Source: Pelagicoccus sp. (GTDB lineage: Bacteria; Verrucomicrobiota; Verrucomicrobiia; Opitutales; Opitutaceae). Taken from it: DNA of 64,000 bases. Under the pieces are notes generated by a model that saw only the letters and a list, made by a program, of their open reading frames with translations, had not been told where the DNA came from and ran no database searches. Positions 1 through 10,909 of this stretch are shown here, piece by piece. The position numbers and the translations under genes are program-made. Within the stretch, counting starts at the first letter, position 1, and every line of letters begins with the position of its first letter. Where the stretch lies: NCBI GenBank assembly GCA_028284635.1, contig JANQRJ010000099.1, forward strand, positions 1-64,000, given 5' to 3'.

Positions 1-204
1 GCTTGATCCATTCTTTGCGGCGCGGCGGCAAGCGCCGGCCCTACAAATATTAGGCCACGTAGACAAATTGCTCATGCGAGACGCCCAACCGAGCACGCGC
101 TCCCCCATCGAGAATGCGACTAGCTATACGAAAAATGCTCTAGTTGAGAATGCGTTACCCGATTAAAGCTCTGGGGTTTCGAAACTGTAGAGTTAAGACC
201 GGGG
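1..204. other. Non-coding left edge with a REP-like fragment
   Basis: No convincing gene. The first 45 bases carry GATCCATTCT followed by a GC-rich stretch ending in GGCCCTAC. The same GGATCCATTCT core is found in the loops or flanks of repeats near 30760, 36350, 44630 and 57705, so this looks like one end of a dispersed repeat cut by the window edge. A short piece near 135-150 (GAAAAATGCTCTAG) resembles the inverted arms at 36361-36375 and 36486-36500. Confidence 0.4.
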
Positions 205-239
205 CAAAAAAAGACGCCCGGCCAGAAAGCCGGACGTCT
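205..239 (-). terminator. Rho-independent terminator after tpiA
   Basis: Read on the minus strand there is an 11-bp stem (AGACGTCCGGC paired with GCCGGGCGTCT, one G-T wobble), a 6-nt loop and then a run of seven T. It lies 26 bases downstream of the tpiA stop and is the expected end of the gap-pgk-tpiA transcript. Confidence 0.85.
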
Positions 240-264
240 CCAGAATGCTGATACAGGTCTTTTC

Positions 265-1032
265 CTAATCTGCGGACCGGGCGGCCGCGATGAGGTCGCA
301 AAAGGATTTGCCTTCGAGAGAGGCGCCGCCGATAAGACCGCCGTCGATATCCTTCTGGGCAAGGAGTTCGGTAGCGTTGGCGGGCTTCATGGAGCCGCCG
401 TAGAGGATGCGGACGCGCTCGGCCGTGCCCACTCCGTACTTCTCGGCGAGCAAGGAGCGGATAGCGGCATGCACTTCCTGAGCCATCTCGGGGGTGGCGG
501 TCTTGCCAGTACCGATAGCCCAGACGGGCTCGTAGGCAATGACGACCTTCGGCATGTTCGCCTCTTCTACGCCTTCGAGACCGCCAAGTAGTTGAGTTTT
601 GACTACCTCGAGCGTTTCGCCGGCTTCGCGCTGCTCGAGAGTCTCGCCAATACAGAGGATCGGGTTGAGGCTGCACTCCAGCGAGAAGCGGACCTTTTCA
701 TTGACGAAGGCGTCGGTCTCTCCGAAGTACTCGCGACGCTCGCTATGGCCAAGGATGACGTACTTGGCGAAAACGGCTCGGAGCATCTCGGCGGAAATTT
801 CGCCGGTATAGGCGCCGCTGGCTTTCGGGTAGAGGTTCTGAGCGCCGAGCTTGACGGCGGTGCCTTCTATGACGTGGGCGACTCGGTCAAGAGCAACCGC
901 AGTGGGACAGACCACGACTTCGGCAGCTTCGTCCTTGCCGACGAAATGAGCGATCTCCTTAGCGAGATCAGCGCCGTCGGCCGGCGTCTTGTTCATTTTC
1001 CAGTTTCCTGCGATGAGATATTTTCGAGACAT
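265..1032 (-). CDS. tpiA: Triosephosphate isomerase
   Basis: Interconverts dihydroxyacetone phosphate and glyceraldehyde 3-phosphate in cytosolic glycolysis and gluconeogenesis. The 255-residue length is normal for the family. The catalytic set is visible: Asn10 and Lys12 in the N-terminal GNWKMNK, His96 in ILGHSERR, and Glu168 in AYEPVWAIGTGK. The C-terminal phosphate-binding motifs YGGSMK and GLIGGASL are present. It is the last gene of a gap-pgk-tpiA run on the minus strand, 37 bases after pgk, and is followed by a clear terminator. No strong ribosome binding site is seen before the ATG. Confidence 0.97.
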   Translation of the reverse strand: MSRKYLIAGNWKMNKTPADGADLAKEIAHFVGKDEAAEVVVCPTAVALDRVAHVIEGTAVKLGAQNLYPKASGAYTGEISAEMLRAVFAKYVILGHSERREYFGETDAFVNEKVRFSLECSLNPILCIGETLEQREAGETLEVVKTQLLGGLEGVEEANMPKVVIAYEPVWAIGTGKTATPEMAQEVHAAIRSLLAEKYGVGTAERVRILYGGSMKPANATELLAQKDIDGGLIGGASLEGKSFCDLIAAARSAD

Positions 1033-1069
1033 AGTCTTGGATTTGGGATTTGAAATTTCAGATTTGAGA

Positions 1070-2272
1070 TTACTTGGAATCCAGGGCGGCTACGCCGGGG
1101 AGGGTCTTGCCTTCCAGGAATTCGAGGCTCGCTCCGCCACCTGTACTGATGAAGCTGACCTGATCGCCATAACCGGCCTGATTGACGGCTTTGACGGAGT
1201 CGCCGCCGCCGATGATGGAAATGGCCGACTTGTTGGAGGCCACCGCATCGGCCAGGGCAAAGGTGCCTTTGCTGCAGGCTTCGATCTCGAAGATGCCCAT
1301 GGGTCCGTTCCAGAGAATGGTCTTGGCGTCGGCGATCTCGGCCTTGAAGAGCTCGGTAGTTTCGGGGCCGATGTCGACGCCTTCCCAGCCGTCGGGGATA
1401 TCGGCGCCAGGCTCGCTGATCTTGGCATTGCCGACGGTACCGGCTCCGAAGTCGAGGGAGTCGACGATGAGGTTGTCGACGGGCAGGAGGAACTTGACGC
1501 CACGCTCCTTGGCTTTTTCGAGGGCGGCCTTGGCAGTATCGACAGCGTCCGGCTCGGAGAGGCTGTCGCCGACCTTCTTGCCTAGAGCGAGAGCGAAGGT
1601 GTAGGCCATGGCGCCGCCGATGAGGATGGTGTCGGCCTTTTCGAGCAGGCGATTGATAACGGTGATCTTGTCGCTGACCTTCGCTCCACCGAGGATGACG
1701 ACGAAGGGACGTTCGGCGTTGTCGGTCTTGTCGCCGAGGAAAGCGAGTTCCTTGCCTATAAGGAAGCCGGCTACGGCAGGCTTGAGATACTGAGCGATGC
1801 CGGCGGTGGAGGCGTGAGCCCGGTGAGCGGTGCCGAAGGCGTCGTTGATGTAGAGGTCTCCGAGCTTGGCGAAGTCCTGAGCAAGGGCCGCGTCGTTCTT
1901 CTCTTCGCCGGGATGGAAGCGCACGTTTTCCAGCAGAGCCACCGAGCCAGGAGCGAGGGCGGCAACCGCCTTTTCGGCAGCTTCGCCCCGCGACTCGGGA
2001 ACGAAGATGACGGGCTGGCCGAGCTCGATAGAAAGGGCCTTGGCCACTGGGGCTAGGCTGAATTTTGGATTGGCCTCGCCTTTGGGTCGGCCGAGATGGC
2101 TGAGCAGGATGGCAGTGCCGCCAGATGCGACGACGTGCTTGATCGTAGGCAGGGCGCCTAGAATGCGGGTCTTGTCGGTGACCTCTCCGTCCTTGAGGGG
2201 AACGTTGAAATCGACGCGGATGACCGCCTTCTTTCCTTGGAGGTCGATGTCTTCGATGGTTTTCGTGGCCAT
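1070..2272 (-). CDS. pgk: Phosphoglycerate kinase
   Basis: Transfers phosphate from 1,3-bisphosphoglycerate to ADP in glycolysis. Family motifs run in order: [11 protein letters not shown] near the N-terminus, [25 protein letters not shown], and the C-terminal nucleotide site GGGDSVKAV followed by [14 protein letters not shown]. The frame is open to 2380, but that extension would cross the gap terminator. The start at 2272 (MATKTIEDI) gives 400 residues, which is typical. The start codon is preceded by tandem heptamers rather than a Shine-Dalgarno sequence. It lies between gap and tpiA. Confidence 0.96.
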   Translation of the reverse strand: MATKTIEDIDLQGKKAVIRVDFNVPLKDGEVTDKTRILGALPTIKHVVASGGTAILLSHLGRPKGEANPKFSLAPVAKALSIELGQPVIFVPESRGEAAEKAVAALAPGSVALLENVRFHPGEEKNDAALAQDFAKLGDLYINDAFGTAHRAHASTAGIAQYLKPAVAGFLIGKELAFLGDKTDNAERPFVVILGGAKVSDKITVINRLLEKADTILIGGAMAYTFALALGKKVGDSLSEPDAVDTAKAALEKAKERGVKFLLPVDNLIVDSLDFGAGTVGNAKISEPGADIPDGWEGVDIGPETTELFKAEIADAKTILWNGPMGIFEIEACSKGTFALADAVASNKSAISIIGGGDSVKAVNQAGYGDQVSFISTGGGASLEFLEGKTLPGVAALDSK

Positions 2273-2310
2273 TGATGAAAATGGTGAATGGTGAAGAGTG
2301 AGTGGTGAAA
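2273..2310 (-). promoter_or_regulatory. Heptamer-repeat leader of pgk
   Basis: On the minus strand the bases just before the pgk ATG are TTTCACC ACTCACT CTTCACC ATTCACC ATTTTCA TCA. These are five units of seven bases with a shared TCAC core, ending three bases from the start codon. No purine-rich ribosome binding site is present. The same arrangement precedes gpmI, ureG, the ABC-F gene, purM and the kinase gene. Confidence 0.6.
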
Positions 2311-2342
2311 GGGAGGGGGATTGGCTTGCAGCGGAGCAAACC

Positions 2343-2386
2343 AAAAAAAGCCCTTTGCCCGCCCTGGCAGGCGTCGGCAAAGGGCT
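2343..2386 (-). terminator. Rho-independent terminator between gap and pgk
   Basis: On the minus strand AGCCCTTTGCC pairs perfectly with GGCAAAGGGCT (11-bp stem, 16-nt GC-rich loop), followed by seven T. It lies 24 bases past the gap stop and 70 bases before the pgk start. Gap transcripts should therefore partly end here, leaving pgk and tpiA to read-through or their own promoter. Confidence 0.88.
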
Positions 2387-2409
2387 GGGAATTCTAGAAC
2401 TTCACGCGG

Positions 2410-3531
<1,122 letters not shown>

Positions 3532-3559
3532 TTATAGCGCGCCAATTCGCGGCGAAAAT

Positions 3560-6004
3560 CTAGAGCGCGGATTCCCAGAGTCCGCAAGCGATCCCAGGCA
3601 AAAAGAGCGTCTTATCCGGACGATTAGACCAGGTGCGACTCGAAGGGCTGAGAAAGGCCTCGTGATCGGCGAGCTGCGTCCAAGCGGTCGCGCCCCAGGC
3701 GCCGAGATCTATCTCCACGTCCTGTCCGCCAGGATTCGCAGCGAAAAGCAGCTTGCTTGGACCAGATTCGCCGGAGGCGTTGTAGATGCAGGCGAAGGAA
3801 ACACCATTCTCATGGGGCAGGAATTCGAAGAACCCCTCCGACGCGCGGCTGTAGGGGCGCAGCAGGCGACCGCGCTCGGAACGACGGAAGGCAACCCAGT
3901 CGGCGAAGTAACGGACGCAGCTCGGGTATCGCCGAGCGCGAGCGTAGTCGAGAGCGTTGCGAGGACCATCCTGATAGGTATTGCGCACGCCGTTTTTCGT
4001 ACCCAAAAAATCCATACCGGCATGAAGCATCGGCATGCCGACGGACATAGCCAGGAAGGCTATCATCAGACGGGTGCGAGCAATGTCGTTAGGCGTCGGA
4101 TACGTGCCGTCGAAGCCGGCGTTTTCCGTGATTTCGTCGATCCAAACGCGATCGTCGTGCGATTCCACGTAGTTGACCGTCTGGGCAGGCCAGGTAGCGT
4201 AGTGCTCCGGAGAGCCCGTCAGGTAGTACTTGGCCGCGTCTATGCCGGACTCCGCTCGAGCGTAGCCCTTGAGAAACTCCCTGTATCCATCGTTCCACGA
4301 CGCGTAGCCAGTATCCCGCAACTCGGGACCGATATGCCCTCTAAAACTCCAAGGCTCGGCTATGAGAATGACATCGGGACGGATCGCTTTGAGCTCCCGC
4401 TCGATCTCACGCAGGGCAGGCTTGCCGACAAGATCCGCCAGATCGAAGCGAAATCCATCCACCCCATAGACTTCGACAAGCCACTTGAGGCTGTCCACAA
4501 CAATCCGAAGAGCCATGGGAGACTCGGTACGAAAATCGTTGCCGCAGCCGCTCCAGTTGCTCAACGAGCCGTCGGCGCCTTGGCGGAAATAGTACAGCTT
4601 GTCGATGAACATGAGGTGGGCCGGCTCGCCGACATGGTTGTATACCACGTCAAGGACTACGGCAAAGCCCTGCTCGTGCAGGGTAGTGACCAACTCCTTG
4701 AACTCCGCGACTTGGGAGCCGAGTTCGGGTTGCGAACCGTATCCAGAATGTGGAGCGAAGAAGTTCGCCGTCATGTAGCCCCAATGGTACTCGTCGTGGG
4801 ACTGGCTGTCGTTTTCCTGGATCGGCTGGAGCTCGATGGCGTTTACTCCAAGCAGCTTGGGATAGAAGTCGTCGCGACGGGCGTAAGCGGCGAGATCGGC
4901 GAAGCCCGCAGGGCGATCCTCGTCGCGTCGCAGACCGGGAGCCTTCTCCACGAAGTCTCGCACATGTCCCTCCAGCAAAACCAGATCCTGCCACTGTGGA
5001 GATTCGAAACTTGGAGGCGTCTTTCCTGGCCCCTCGCCGGAAACGACAATGCCGGGACCGACTCTGGAGACCGTGGCCCGAGCATAGGGATCGAGGATGT
5101 CGAATTCCGGATCGAACAAGCTGAACTCGTTTTTCGGGCCGTCGAGCCGGTACCAATAGTAGAAACCGGAAAGATCCTGATCGACACTCGCCTCCCAGAC
5201 GAAATCCTCCCCTCGCTTCATGAGCAGCCAGGAGATCTTCTGCGGCTGGGCGAGATCCTCGAAAAAACCGACCTTGACCCACCTGGCTCGAGGAGCAAAC
5301 AGTCGAAAACTCGTTGAGGTTCCATCCACCGTAGCGCCCAACGGACCGTCGGCCTGCAGACTGAAGAAGAACTCGCCCGGCTGGAGGCAAAGGCGCTCGT
5401 CGTCCTTGCGCGTCTGATACACCAGGTAGTTGTTGTCCGACAGCTCGATTGGGCGCTTAAGTCGAAAGCCCAGGCGATGCCGCCCGGTAAGCTTCGGCTG
5501 GAAGACGTAGTTCCAGTCGCCCATCCCGCCCTGAGTCGCATTTGGAGCAGACGAGTCGACTCGAAACCAATGGTGCTCTTCAGAGACGAACTTGAAGTGG
5601 CAAGCCTCTTCGCAAGCCAGCCGCCCAATGCCGACCCGCAACACCAGCGCCTCACGGCCAACGACTTTCTCCGGCGCCAGTTGCCACTCCTCCTGCCCGA
5701 CAGCCTCCTGCCAGCCATTGAAACTGCCCGCGAGATAGATCGACATACCCATGTACTCGATTTTCGAATACAGATCCGGAAAGAAGACGAACACCACCTT
5801 GCCCGAATCCTCCACATAGTAGCCGCTTTCCGCCGCGAATTCCGCCGCCGGCAGAGGAAACAAGGACAACGCTCCAGCCGGCTCGTTCTCTAGAAAAATC
5901 GGCGGCTGCCAAGCAGCCTTCCAATCGCGGTGCAACTCGATGACGCCTTCGGTGAGAGAAGTGAGAAAAGCCTGGCGGATACGTTTTCGGTCAGAGGAAG
6001 CCAT
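3560..6004 (-). CDS. GH13 alpha-glucan debranching enzyme (pullulanase/GlgX-like)
   Basis: Predicted to hydrolyse alpha-1,6 or alpha-1,4 links in glycogen-like glucans. It is 814 residues from the ATG at 6004; the frame is open to a TTG at 6037. Counted from that TTG, residues 95-180 resemble a starch/glycogen-binding module (LAGSFNGW) and 240-330 a second beta-sandwich. The GH13 barrel then carries region I DVVYNHVG, region II GFRFDLAD (nucleophile Asp532), region III LIAEPWSF (acid/base Glu561) and region IV NYVESHDD (Asp628). A purine-rich GGGGAGG lies 15 bases before the 6004 start. Exact substrate specificity is not resolved. No signal peptide is apparent, which favours intracellular glycogen use upstream of the glycolytic cluster. 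Confidence 0.88.
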   Translation of the reverse strand: MASSDRKRIRQAFLTSLTEGVIELHRDWKAAWQPPIFLENEPAGALSLFPLPAAEFAAESGYYVEDSGKVVFVFFPDLYSKIEYMGMSIYLAGSFNGWQEAVGQEEWQLAPEKVVGREALVLRVGIGRLACEEACHFKFVSEEHHWFRVDSSAPNATQGGMGDWNYVFQPKLTGRHRLGFRLKRPIELSDNNYLVYQTRKDDERLCLQPGEFFFSLQADGPLGATVDGTSTSFRLFAPRARWVKVGFFEDLAQPQKISWLLMKRGEDFVWEASVDQDLSGFYYWYRLDGPKNEFSLFDPEFDILDPYARATVSRVGPGIVVSGEGPGKTPPSFESPQWQDLVLLEGHVRDFVEKAPGLRRDEDRPAGFADLAAYARRDDFYPKLLGVNAIELQPIQENDSQSHDEYHWGYMTANFFAPHSGYGSQPELGSQVAEFKELVTTLHEQGFAVVLDVVYNHVGEPAHLMFIDKLYYFRQGADGSLSNWSGCGNDFRTESPMALRIVVDSLKWLVEVYGVDGFRFDLADLVGKPALREIERELKAIRPDVILIAEPWSFRGHIGPELRDTGYASWNDGYREFLKGYARAESGIDAAKYYLTGSPEHYATWPAQTVNYVESHDDRVWIDEITENAGFDGTYPTPNDIARTRLMIAFLAMSVGMPMLHAGMDFLGTKNGVRNTYQDGPRNALDYARARRYPSCVRYFADWVAFRRSERGRLLRPYSRASEGFFEFLPHENGVSFACIYNASGESGPSKLLFAANPGGQDVEIDLGAWGATAWTQLADHEAFLSPSSRTWSNRPDKTLFLPGIACGLWESAL

Positions 6005-6104
6005 AGAAAGTCGGAAAACCTCCCCGAACATGCCCAAAACGCAGACCGCGCCAACGCAAGAAACGCATCCTGCCGGATTTCCTCCACAAGGGAGCCTCGA
6101 GGAT

Positions 6105-6232
6105 GTGTTTCAAAGTGTCGCCTAGGCGTTCCAAACTCTGTCGAGTTCGGCTACTAAGGCAAGTCTGGCAAAGTCAAGGTAGCCGAGTTTGGAAAAACGC
6201 CGCAACTCGAGAAACGACACTTTAGAACGCAC
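6105..6232. repeat. MITE-like repeat, copy 1 (GTGTTTCAAAGTGTCG family)
   Basis: Starts GTGTTTCAAAGTGTCGCC and ends CGACACTTTAGAACGCAC, so its ends form an imperfect terminal inverted repeat of about 18 bases. An inner inverted repeat pairs TTCCAAACTC with GAGTTTGGAA and TCGGCTAC with GTAGCCGA. A related copy in opposite orientation lies at 37898-37979. It fills the gap between the divergent GH13 and mnmA genes, and the mnmA frame happens to be open through part of it. Confidence 0.6.
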
Positions 6233-6299
6233 CCCAGCCCCGACCAAGCCCATATCCGATCTTGCCACCGAAAGCGCCCCCACCTATTCCCCGCAACGC

Positions 6300-7394
6300 A
6301 TGAAGAAGGTTCTCGTAGCCATGTCGGGAGGCGTCGATTCCTCCGTCGCCGCCCTGCTGCTCAAGAAGCAAGGCCACGACATCGAGGCTGCCTACATGAA
6401 AAACTGGATCAACGAGGACAACATTCTCGGCGACTGCCCCTGGCAGCAGGATATCGAAGACGCCTCCGCAGTAGCAGACACCCTCGGCATCCCCTTCCGC
6501 GTCGTGAACCTCATGCAGGAGTACCGCGCCCGCATAGTAGACTACCTGCTCGACGGCTACCAAAACGGCGTCACGCCCAATCCCGACGTGATGTGCAACC
6601 GCGAGATCAAGTTCGGAGCCCTGCTCGACTACGCCCAAGCAGAAGGCTTCGACCAAATCGCGACCGGCCACTACGCCCAGCTTCAGCCAACGGAAAACGG
6701 CACGCCCGCCATCCACGAAGGAGCCGACCCCAACAAGGACCAGACCTACTTCCTCGCCATGATGCGACCCAAGCAAGTGGCCAGAGCGCGTTTCCCAGTA
6801 GGCCACCTCCAAAAGTCCGAACTACGCCGCCTCGCCGAAGAAGCCAAACTGCCAAACGCCCACAAGAAAGACAGCCAAGGCATCTGCTTCATCGGCAACA
6901 TCAAGATGCAGGACTTCCTGCGCCAATACGTGCCCGAGCGCCCCGGTCCCATCGCCCGAGCCGAAGACCGCCAGGTCCTAGGCGAGCACCCAGGCCTGCA
7001 CTACTTCACCATCGGCCAGCGAAAGGGCATCGGTATCCCCTCCAACGCCGACCACCAGAACTACGTCGTAGTTGGAAAGGAAATACAGACCAATACTCTG
7101 CTCATCTCCTTCGAGGCCCCTTCCGCTCCCGGCCTCTACTCCAGTCGCTGCCAAGTCTCCCAGCTCAGCTTCACCGGAACCCCGCCGCCCGACAAAGCCC
7201 AGCTCGAAGCCAAGGTCCGCTACCGCGATCCACGCGTATCCATCCAGTACCTACGAACCGGCGAAGATGCTGCGGAGATAGTCTTCCACCAACCCCAACG
7301 CGCCCTCGCCCTCGGCCAAGTCCTAGCCCTCTACGACGGCTCCCAACTCCTAGGCGGCGCCATCTACACCAAGATCCATCAATCCACTTCTTAA
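6300..7394 (+). CDS. mnmA: tRNA-specific 2-thiouridylase MnmA
   Basis: Thiolates U34 of Lys, Glu and Gln tRNAs using ATP and sulfur relayed from a cysteine desulfurase. The protein starts [15 protein letters not shown], with the PP-loop at residues 9-15. The catalytic pair is Cys99 ([11 protein letters not shown]) and Cys196 (SQGICFIG), and the TGHYAQ and KDQTYFL motifs are present. Length 364 is typical. The frame is open upstream to 6189 through a repeat, but the PP-loop position fixes the start at 6300. The GAF kinase gene follows after 30 bases. The sulfur donor could be the SufS encoded at 51 kb; that link is inference. Confidence 0.95.
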   Translation: MKKVLVAMSGGVDSSVAALLLKKQGHDIEAAYMKNWINEDNILGDCPWQQDIEDASAVADTLGIPFRVVNLMQEYRARIVDYLLDGYQNGVTPNPDVMCNREIKFGALLDYAQAEGFDQIATGHYAQLQPTENGTPAIHEGADPNKDQTYFLAMMRPKQVARARFPVGHLQKSELRRLAEEAKLPNAHKKDSQGICFIGNIKMQDFLRQYVPERPGPIARAEDRQVLGEHPGLHYFTIGQRKGIGIPSNADHQNYVVVGKEIQTNTLLISFEAPSAPGLYSSRCQVSQLSFTGTPPPDKAQLEAKVRYRDPRVSIQYLRTGEDAAEIVFHQPQRALALGQVLALYDGSQLLGGAIYTKIHQSTS

Positions 7395-7401
7395 TTTTTC
7401 G

Positions 7402-7424
7402 TTCTGACTTCTTACTTCATCCCC
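7402..7424 (+). promoter_or_regulatory. Heptamer-repeat leader of the kinase gene
   Basis: TTCTGAC TTCTTAC TTCATCC CC runs directly into the ATG at 7425. It has three heptamer units and no purine-rich ribosome binding site. It is a shorter member of the leader class seen before gpmI, ureG and others. Confidence 0.45.
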
Positions 7425-9134
7425 ATGCGCCGCCTAACCGACTCGCCCGAGACTCTGCTAGCCCTCTACCGCATCAGCCAAGCCGCCAGCACCTCGTCCT
7501 CGCCCCGCGAGGCCTACGCCGCGATCATAGAGGAGATCCAGCGACTCTTTTCCCCTCGCGCGGCCGCGATAAGCCTCATTAGCCCAAACAGCGGTCTGCT
7601 GGAAATCGAATACGCCCTCGGTTACCCCGCCAATACCGACGACCTGTCCACCCACCTCGGCAAAGGCCTCTCCGGACTCGTCGCCTTCCACGGCGGCACC
7701 CTGCTCTGCAACGACACCAAAAGCGACCCCCGCTACGTCAAGCTCATCGACAACGTCCGCTCCAAAATGGCCGCTCCCATGATTGTTAGCGGACATATCA
7801 TAGGCGTCATCGACGTCGACCAATCCCAGCCCGACGCCTTCGACGACTCCCATATCGAACAGCTCAGCGCCATCGCCGACGAAGCCTCTCGCGTCTTGCA
7901 AAGCGTCTGGCAGCGCCGCCAACGAGACTACCAGTCCGAGCAGCTCAACGCCCTCATCGAAGTCGGCCAGAACATCGTATCCAATCTCGAAGTGCAAAGC
8001 CTCTGGAAAAGTGTCGTCGAGGCCGCGCTCCAGCTCACCGACGCCAAGATGTGCTGCCTCCAGCTCCTCGATCTCAAGGAAGGCAAAGTCCGCGCCCAAG
8101 CCGTCGAGCCGCATGACGAGGACTTCATCGCCAGAATCTCCGAACTCGAAGTCGCCGACAGCCTCGCCGGCTCGACCATACGCACCCGCCGACAGATAGA
8201 ATTCGCCAATATCACCACTCCCGACTACCGCGACCTCCTCGACGCTCCTCGAGACCGCGAGGTCACCTCCGGCCTCTCCACTCCCATGATCTACGAAGGG
8301 CGAGTCATCGGCATCCTCAGCGTATTCACGGAACAACGACACCGCTTCCCGAACAGCGAGCGACGCTTCCTCCAAGCATTCGCCAATCTTGCCGCCGTCG
8401 CCGCCCAAAACGCCGAACTCTACGCCCGCGTCTTCAACAGCGAGGAACTCCTGCGCAAAAGCGAACGCCTCACCACCCTTGGCCTCCTCTCCGCCGAAAT
8501 CGCCCACGAGATCCGCAACCCCCTCACCGTCATCAAGCTCCTGTTCTCCTCGCTCAATCTCCAGTACCCCGTCGGCGATCCGCGCAACAAGGACAACCAA
8601 GTCATCCGCGAAAAGATCGACCACCTCGAGGAAATCGTCACCAAGGTCCTCTCCTTCAGCAAGGCCCCCGAAGGCATCTTCACCAATTGGGAGATCGACG
8701 GACTCATCGCCGACACCTGCCTGCTCGTGCGCCACAAGATGTCCCAGCTCAAAATCCAGCTCGAACACCGCCCACCTGCCCGCAAAGCCCGCGTTCACGG
8801 CAACAAAGGCCAGCTCCAGCAAGTCCTGCTCAACCTCATCATCAACGCCGCCGACGCCATGCCCCAAGGCGGCCGCCTCGCCATCGAAGCCAAAGTCGAG
8901 AAAAACGACCAGCGCAAACACGTCGCCATATACGTGGAGGACACCGGCACCGGCATTCCCGAAAACCTCGTCGACAAGATCTTCGACTCCTTCCTCACCG
9001 GCAAAGCCAAAGGCACCGGACTAGGACTCTCCATAGTCAAACGTATCCTACGCACCCACCACGGCGACATCCAAGTCGCCCAAACCAGCAGCAAAGGCAC
9101 CACCATGCGAATCGAGCTCCCCCTCGTCAGCTAA
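7425..9134 (+). CDS. Cytosolic GAF-domain sensor histidine kinase
   Basis: A two-component kinase of 569 residues without membrane segments. It has two GAF sensor domains (about 20-155 and 185-330), then a HisKA dimerisation helix with phospho-acceptor His361 in EIAHEIRNPL. The HATPase domain follows with N-box NLIINAADAM, G1 EDTGTGIP and G2 GTGLGLSI. The ligand is unknown; tandem GAF domains often bind small molecules or haem. No response regulator is adjacent. The nearest is the stand-alone receiver at 14088, and that pairing is only a guess. A TTC-rich repeat lies directly after the stop. Confidence 0.9.
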   Translation: MRRLTDSPETLLALYRISQAASTSSSPREAYAAIIEEIQRLFSPRAAAISLISPNSGLLEIEYALGYPANTDDLSTHLGKGLSGLVAFHGGTLLCNDTKSDPRYVKLIDNVRSKMAAPMIVSGHIIGVIDVDQSQPDAFDDSHIEQLSAIADEASRVLQSVWQRRQRDYQSEQLNALIEVGQNIVSNLEVQSLWKSVVEAALQLTDAKMCCLQLLDLKEGKVRAQAVEPHDEDFIARISELEVADSLAGSTIRTRRQIEFANITTPDYRDLLDAPRDREVTSGLSTPMIYEGRVIGILSVFTEQRHRFPNSERRFLQAFANLAAVAAQNAELYARVFNSEELLRKSERLTTLGLLSAEIAHEIRNPLTVIKLLFSSLNLQYPVGDPRNKDNQVIREKIDHLEEIVTKVLSFSKAPEGIFTNWEIDGLIADTCLLVRHKMSQLKIQLEHRPPARKARVHGNKGQLQQVLLNLIINAADAMPQGGRLAIEAKVEKNDQRKHVAIYVEDTGTGIPENLVDKIFDSFLTGKAKGTGLGLSIVKRILRTHHGDIQVAQTSSKGTTMRIELPLVS

Positions 9135-9136
9135 AC

Positions 9137-9207
9137 AATCTTCATCTCCTTCTGCTTCTTCATCCCCATTCAACCAAAGTCAGAAGAAGTAGAAGCAGAA
9201 GAAGATT
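9137..9207. repeat. TTC/GAA-rich inverted repeat, copy 1
   Basis: A pyrimidine arm (AATCTTCATCTCCTTCTGC and on) is followed about 45 bases later by an almost complementary purine arm ending AGAAGAAGATT. A similar element lies at 50880-50962. The pyrimidine half also resembles the serine-codon repeat inside the ABC-F gene at 57035-57109. Confidence 0.55.
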
Positions 9208-9273
9208 ACGAGGCGGAGAGGGAAAATCATACTCACCCTCCCCCGCAATCCACTTGTCATCCCATCCCACCCC

Positions 9274-9306
9274 TTTCACTACTCACCACTCACTATTCAC
9301 CATTCC
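9274..9306 (+). promoter_or_regulatory. Heptamer-repeat leader of gpmI
   Basis: TTTCACT ACTCACC ACTCACT ATTCACC ATTCC sits immediately before the gpmI ATG. It is four full heptamers and a partial one, with no Shine-Dalgarno. It matches the pgk leader almost unit for unit, although the two genes lie 7 kb apart on opposite strands. Confidence 0.6.
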
Positions 9307-10884
9307 ATGAGCGCAGCGAAAAAACCCGTCCTCCTCGTCATCCGTGACGGTTGGGGAGCCAACCACAACGCCGAACAAGACGGCTACAACGCGATCAAAG
9401 TCGGCGATCTGCCCGTCTCCAATCGCCTCTCCGCCGAGTGGCCCCGCGCCGAGCTCGCCGCCTGCGGACTCGATGTCGGCGTGCCCCCTGGCGTGATGGG
9501 CAACAGCGAAGTCGGCCACCAGAACATCGGAGCCGGCCGCATCGTGGACCAGGAGATCGTGCGCATCACTAAAGCCTTCGAAGACGGCTCCATCCGCGGC
9601 AATCAAACCCTCGCCGCCGCTTTCGACACCGCAAGGAAAGGCAGCAAGCTCCACCTCATGGGCATCGCTTCCGATGCCGGAGTGCACGGCCTGCTCGAGC
9701 ACCTCTACGGCCTGCTCCGCGAGGCCAAGTCCGCAGACCTCCAGCAGGTCCACATCCACCTGTTCACCGACGGCCGCGACACGCCCCCCCACTCAGGCAA
9801 AGGCTTCGCCGAACAAGTCGAAGCCAAATGCCAGGAGCTCGGAATCGGACAGATCGCTTCCGTCTGCGGACGCTTTTGGTCCATGGACCGCGACAACCGC
9901 TGGGCCCGCGTATCCAAAGCCTACGACATGCTGACCGGTCGGAAGGCCGAAGCCACCGCTTCCAACGCCGCCCAGGCCATACAAAACTACTACGACAATC
10001 CCGCCGACTCTTCGTCGACCGGAGACGAATTCATCCCCCCCACCTGGATCGTCGACGCGGACGGCAAGCCCCTCGCCACTATCGAAGACGGGGACGCCGT
10101 CATCTTCTATAATTATAGAGGCGACCGCCCCCGCGAACTCACCCGCGCCTTCATCGAGGACAACTTCTCCGACTTCGACCGCGGCCCCAAGCTCGACCTC
10201 TACTACGCCGCCATGACCGAATGGCAAAAAGGCCTCTGCGACCACGTCGTCTTTATGAAGCCCGAGAAGATGAAGAACGTGCTCGGCAGCTACATCGCCG
10301 ACCAAGGCCTCAAGCAGTTCCGCTCCGCCGAGACCGAAAAATTCCCCCACGTCACCTTCTTCTTCAACGACTACAGAGAGGAACCCTTTGACGGCGAAGA
10401 CCGAGGCATGGCCAAAAGCCCCTCCGTCGAAACCTACGACCAAGCCCCCGAAATGTCCGCCGAAGAGGTCAAGGAAATCGTCAAGGAAGCCATCCTCTCC
10501 CGCAAGTACGACTTCATCCTAGTCAACTTCGCCAACCCCGACATGGTCGGCCACACCGGCAACCTCGAAGCCGTCGTCAAAGCCTGCGAAAAAGTCGACG
10601 CCTGTATCGGAGAACTCCTTGCAGCCCTCGACCAAGTCGGCGGCGCCGCCCTCGTGACCGCCGACCACGGCAACGCCGATCAGCTCTGGGACCCCACCGT
10701 CGACGGCCCACACACCGCCCACACGCTCAACCCCGTCGAAATCGTCCTCTACGGAGCCGGCTTGCAGGACAAGCAGCTCCTCGACGACGGAGACCGTCGC
10801 CTAGCCGACATCGCGCCCACCGTCCTTGACCTCATGAGCCTTGAGAAGCCACCCGAAATGACTGGCATCAGCCTGATCAAGTAG
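9307..10884 (+). CDS. gpmI: 2,3-bisphosphoglycerate-independent phosphoglycerate mutase
   Basis: Interconverts 3- and 2-phosphoglycerate through a phosphoserine and two metal ions. It has 525 residues, typical of the alkaline-phosphatase-superfamily mutase. It starts [13 protein letters not shown] with metal ligand Asp14, and catalytic Ser67 lies in [17 protein letters not shown]. The C-terminal metal motif [12 protein letters not shown] and the [10 protein letters not shown] motif are intact. It completes the lower-glycolysis set begun by gap-pgk-tpiA and shares the heptamer-type leader with pgk, which suggests common control (inference). Confidence 0.96.
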   Translation: MSAAKKPVLLVIRDGWGANHNAEQDGYNAIKVGDLPVSNRLSAEWPRAELAACGLDVGVPPGVMGNSEVGHQNIGAGRIVDQEIVRITKAFEDGSIRGNQTLAAAFDTARKGSKLHLMGIASDAGVHGLLEHLYGLLREAKSADLQQVHIHLFTDGRDTPPHSGKGFAEQVEAKCQELGIGQIASVCGRFWSMDRDNRWARVSKAYDMLTGRKAEATASNAAQAIQNYYDNPADSSSTGDEFIPPTWIVDADGKPLATIEDGDAVIFYNYRGDRPRELTRAFIEDNFSDFDRGPKLDLYYAAMTEWQKGLCDHVVFMKPEKMKNVLGSYIADQGLKQFRSAETEKFPHVTFFFNDYREEPFDGEDRGMAKSPSVETYDQAPEMSAEEVKEIVKEAILSRKYDFILVNFANPDMVGHTGNLEAVVKACEKVDACIGELLAALDQVGGAALVTADHGNADQLWDPTVDGPHTAHTLNPVEIVLYGAGLQDKQLLDDGDRRLADIAPTVLDLMSLEKPPEMTGISLIK

Positions 10885-10909
10885 GACCAACCAGGAACTC
10901 AAAGACCTC

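Noticed and set aside
6189..6299. N-terminal extension of mnmA
   Set aside because: Reads through a MITE-like repeat; family N-termini begin just before the PP-loop at 6300.
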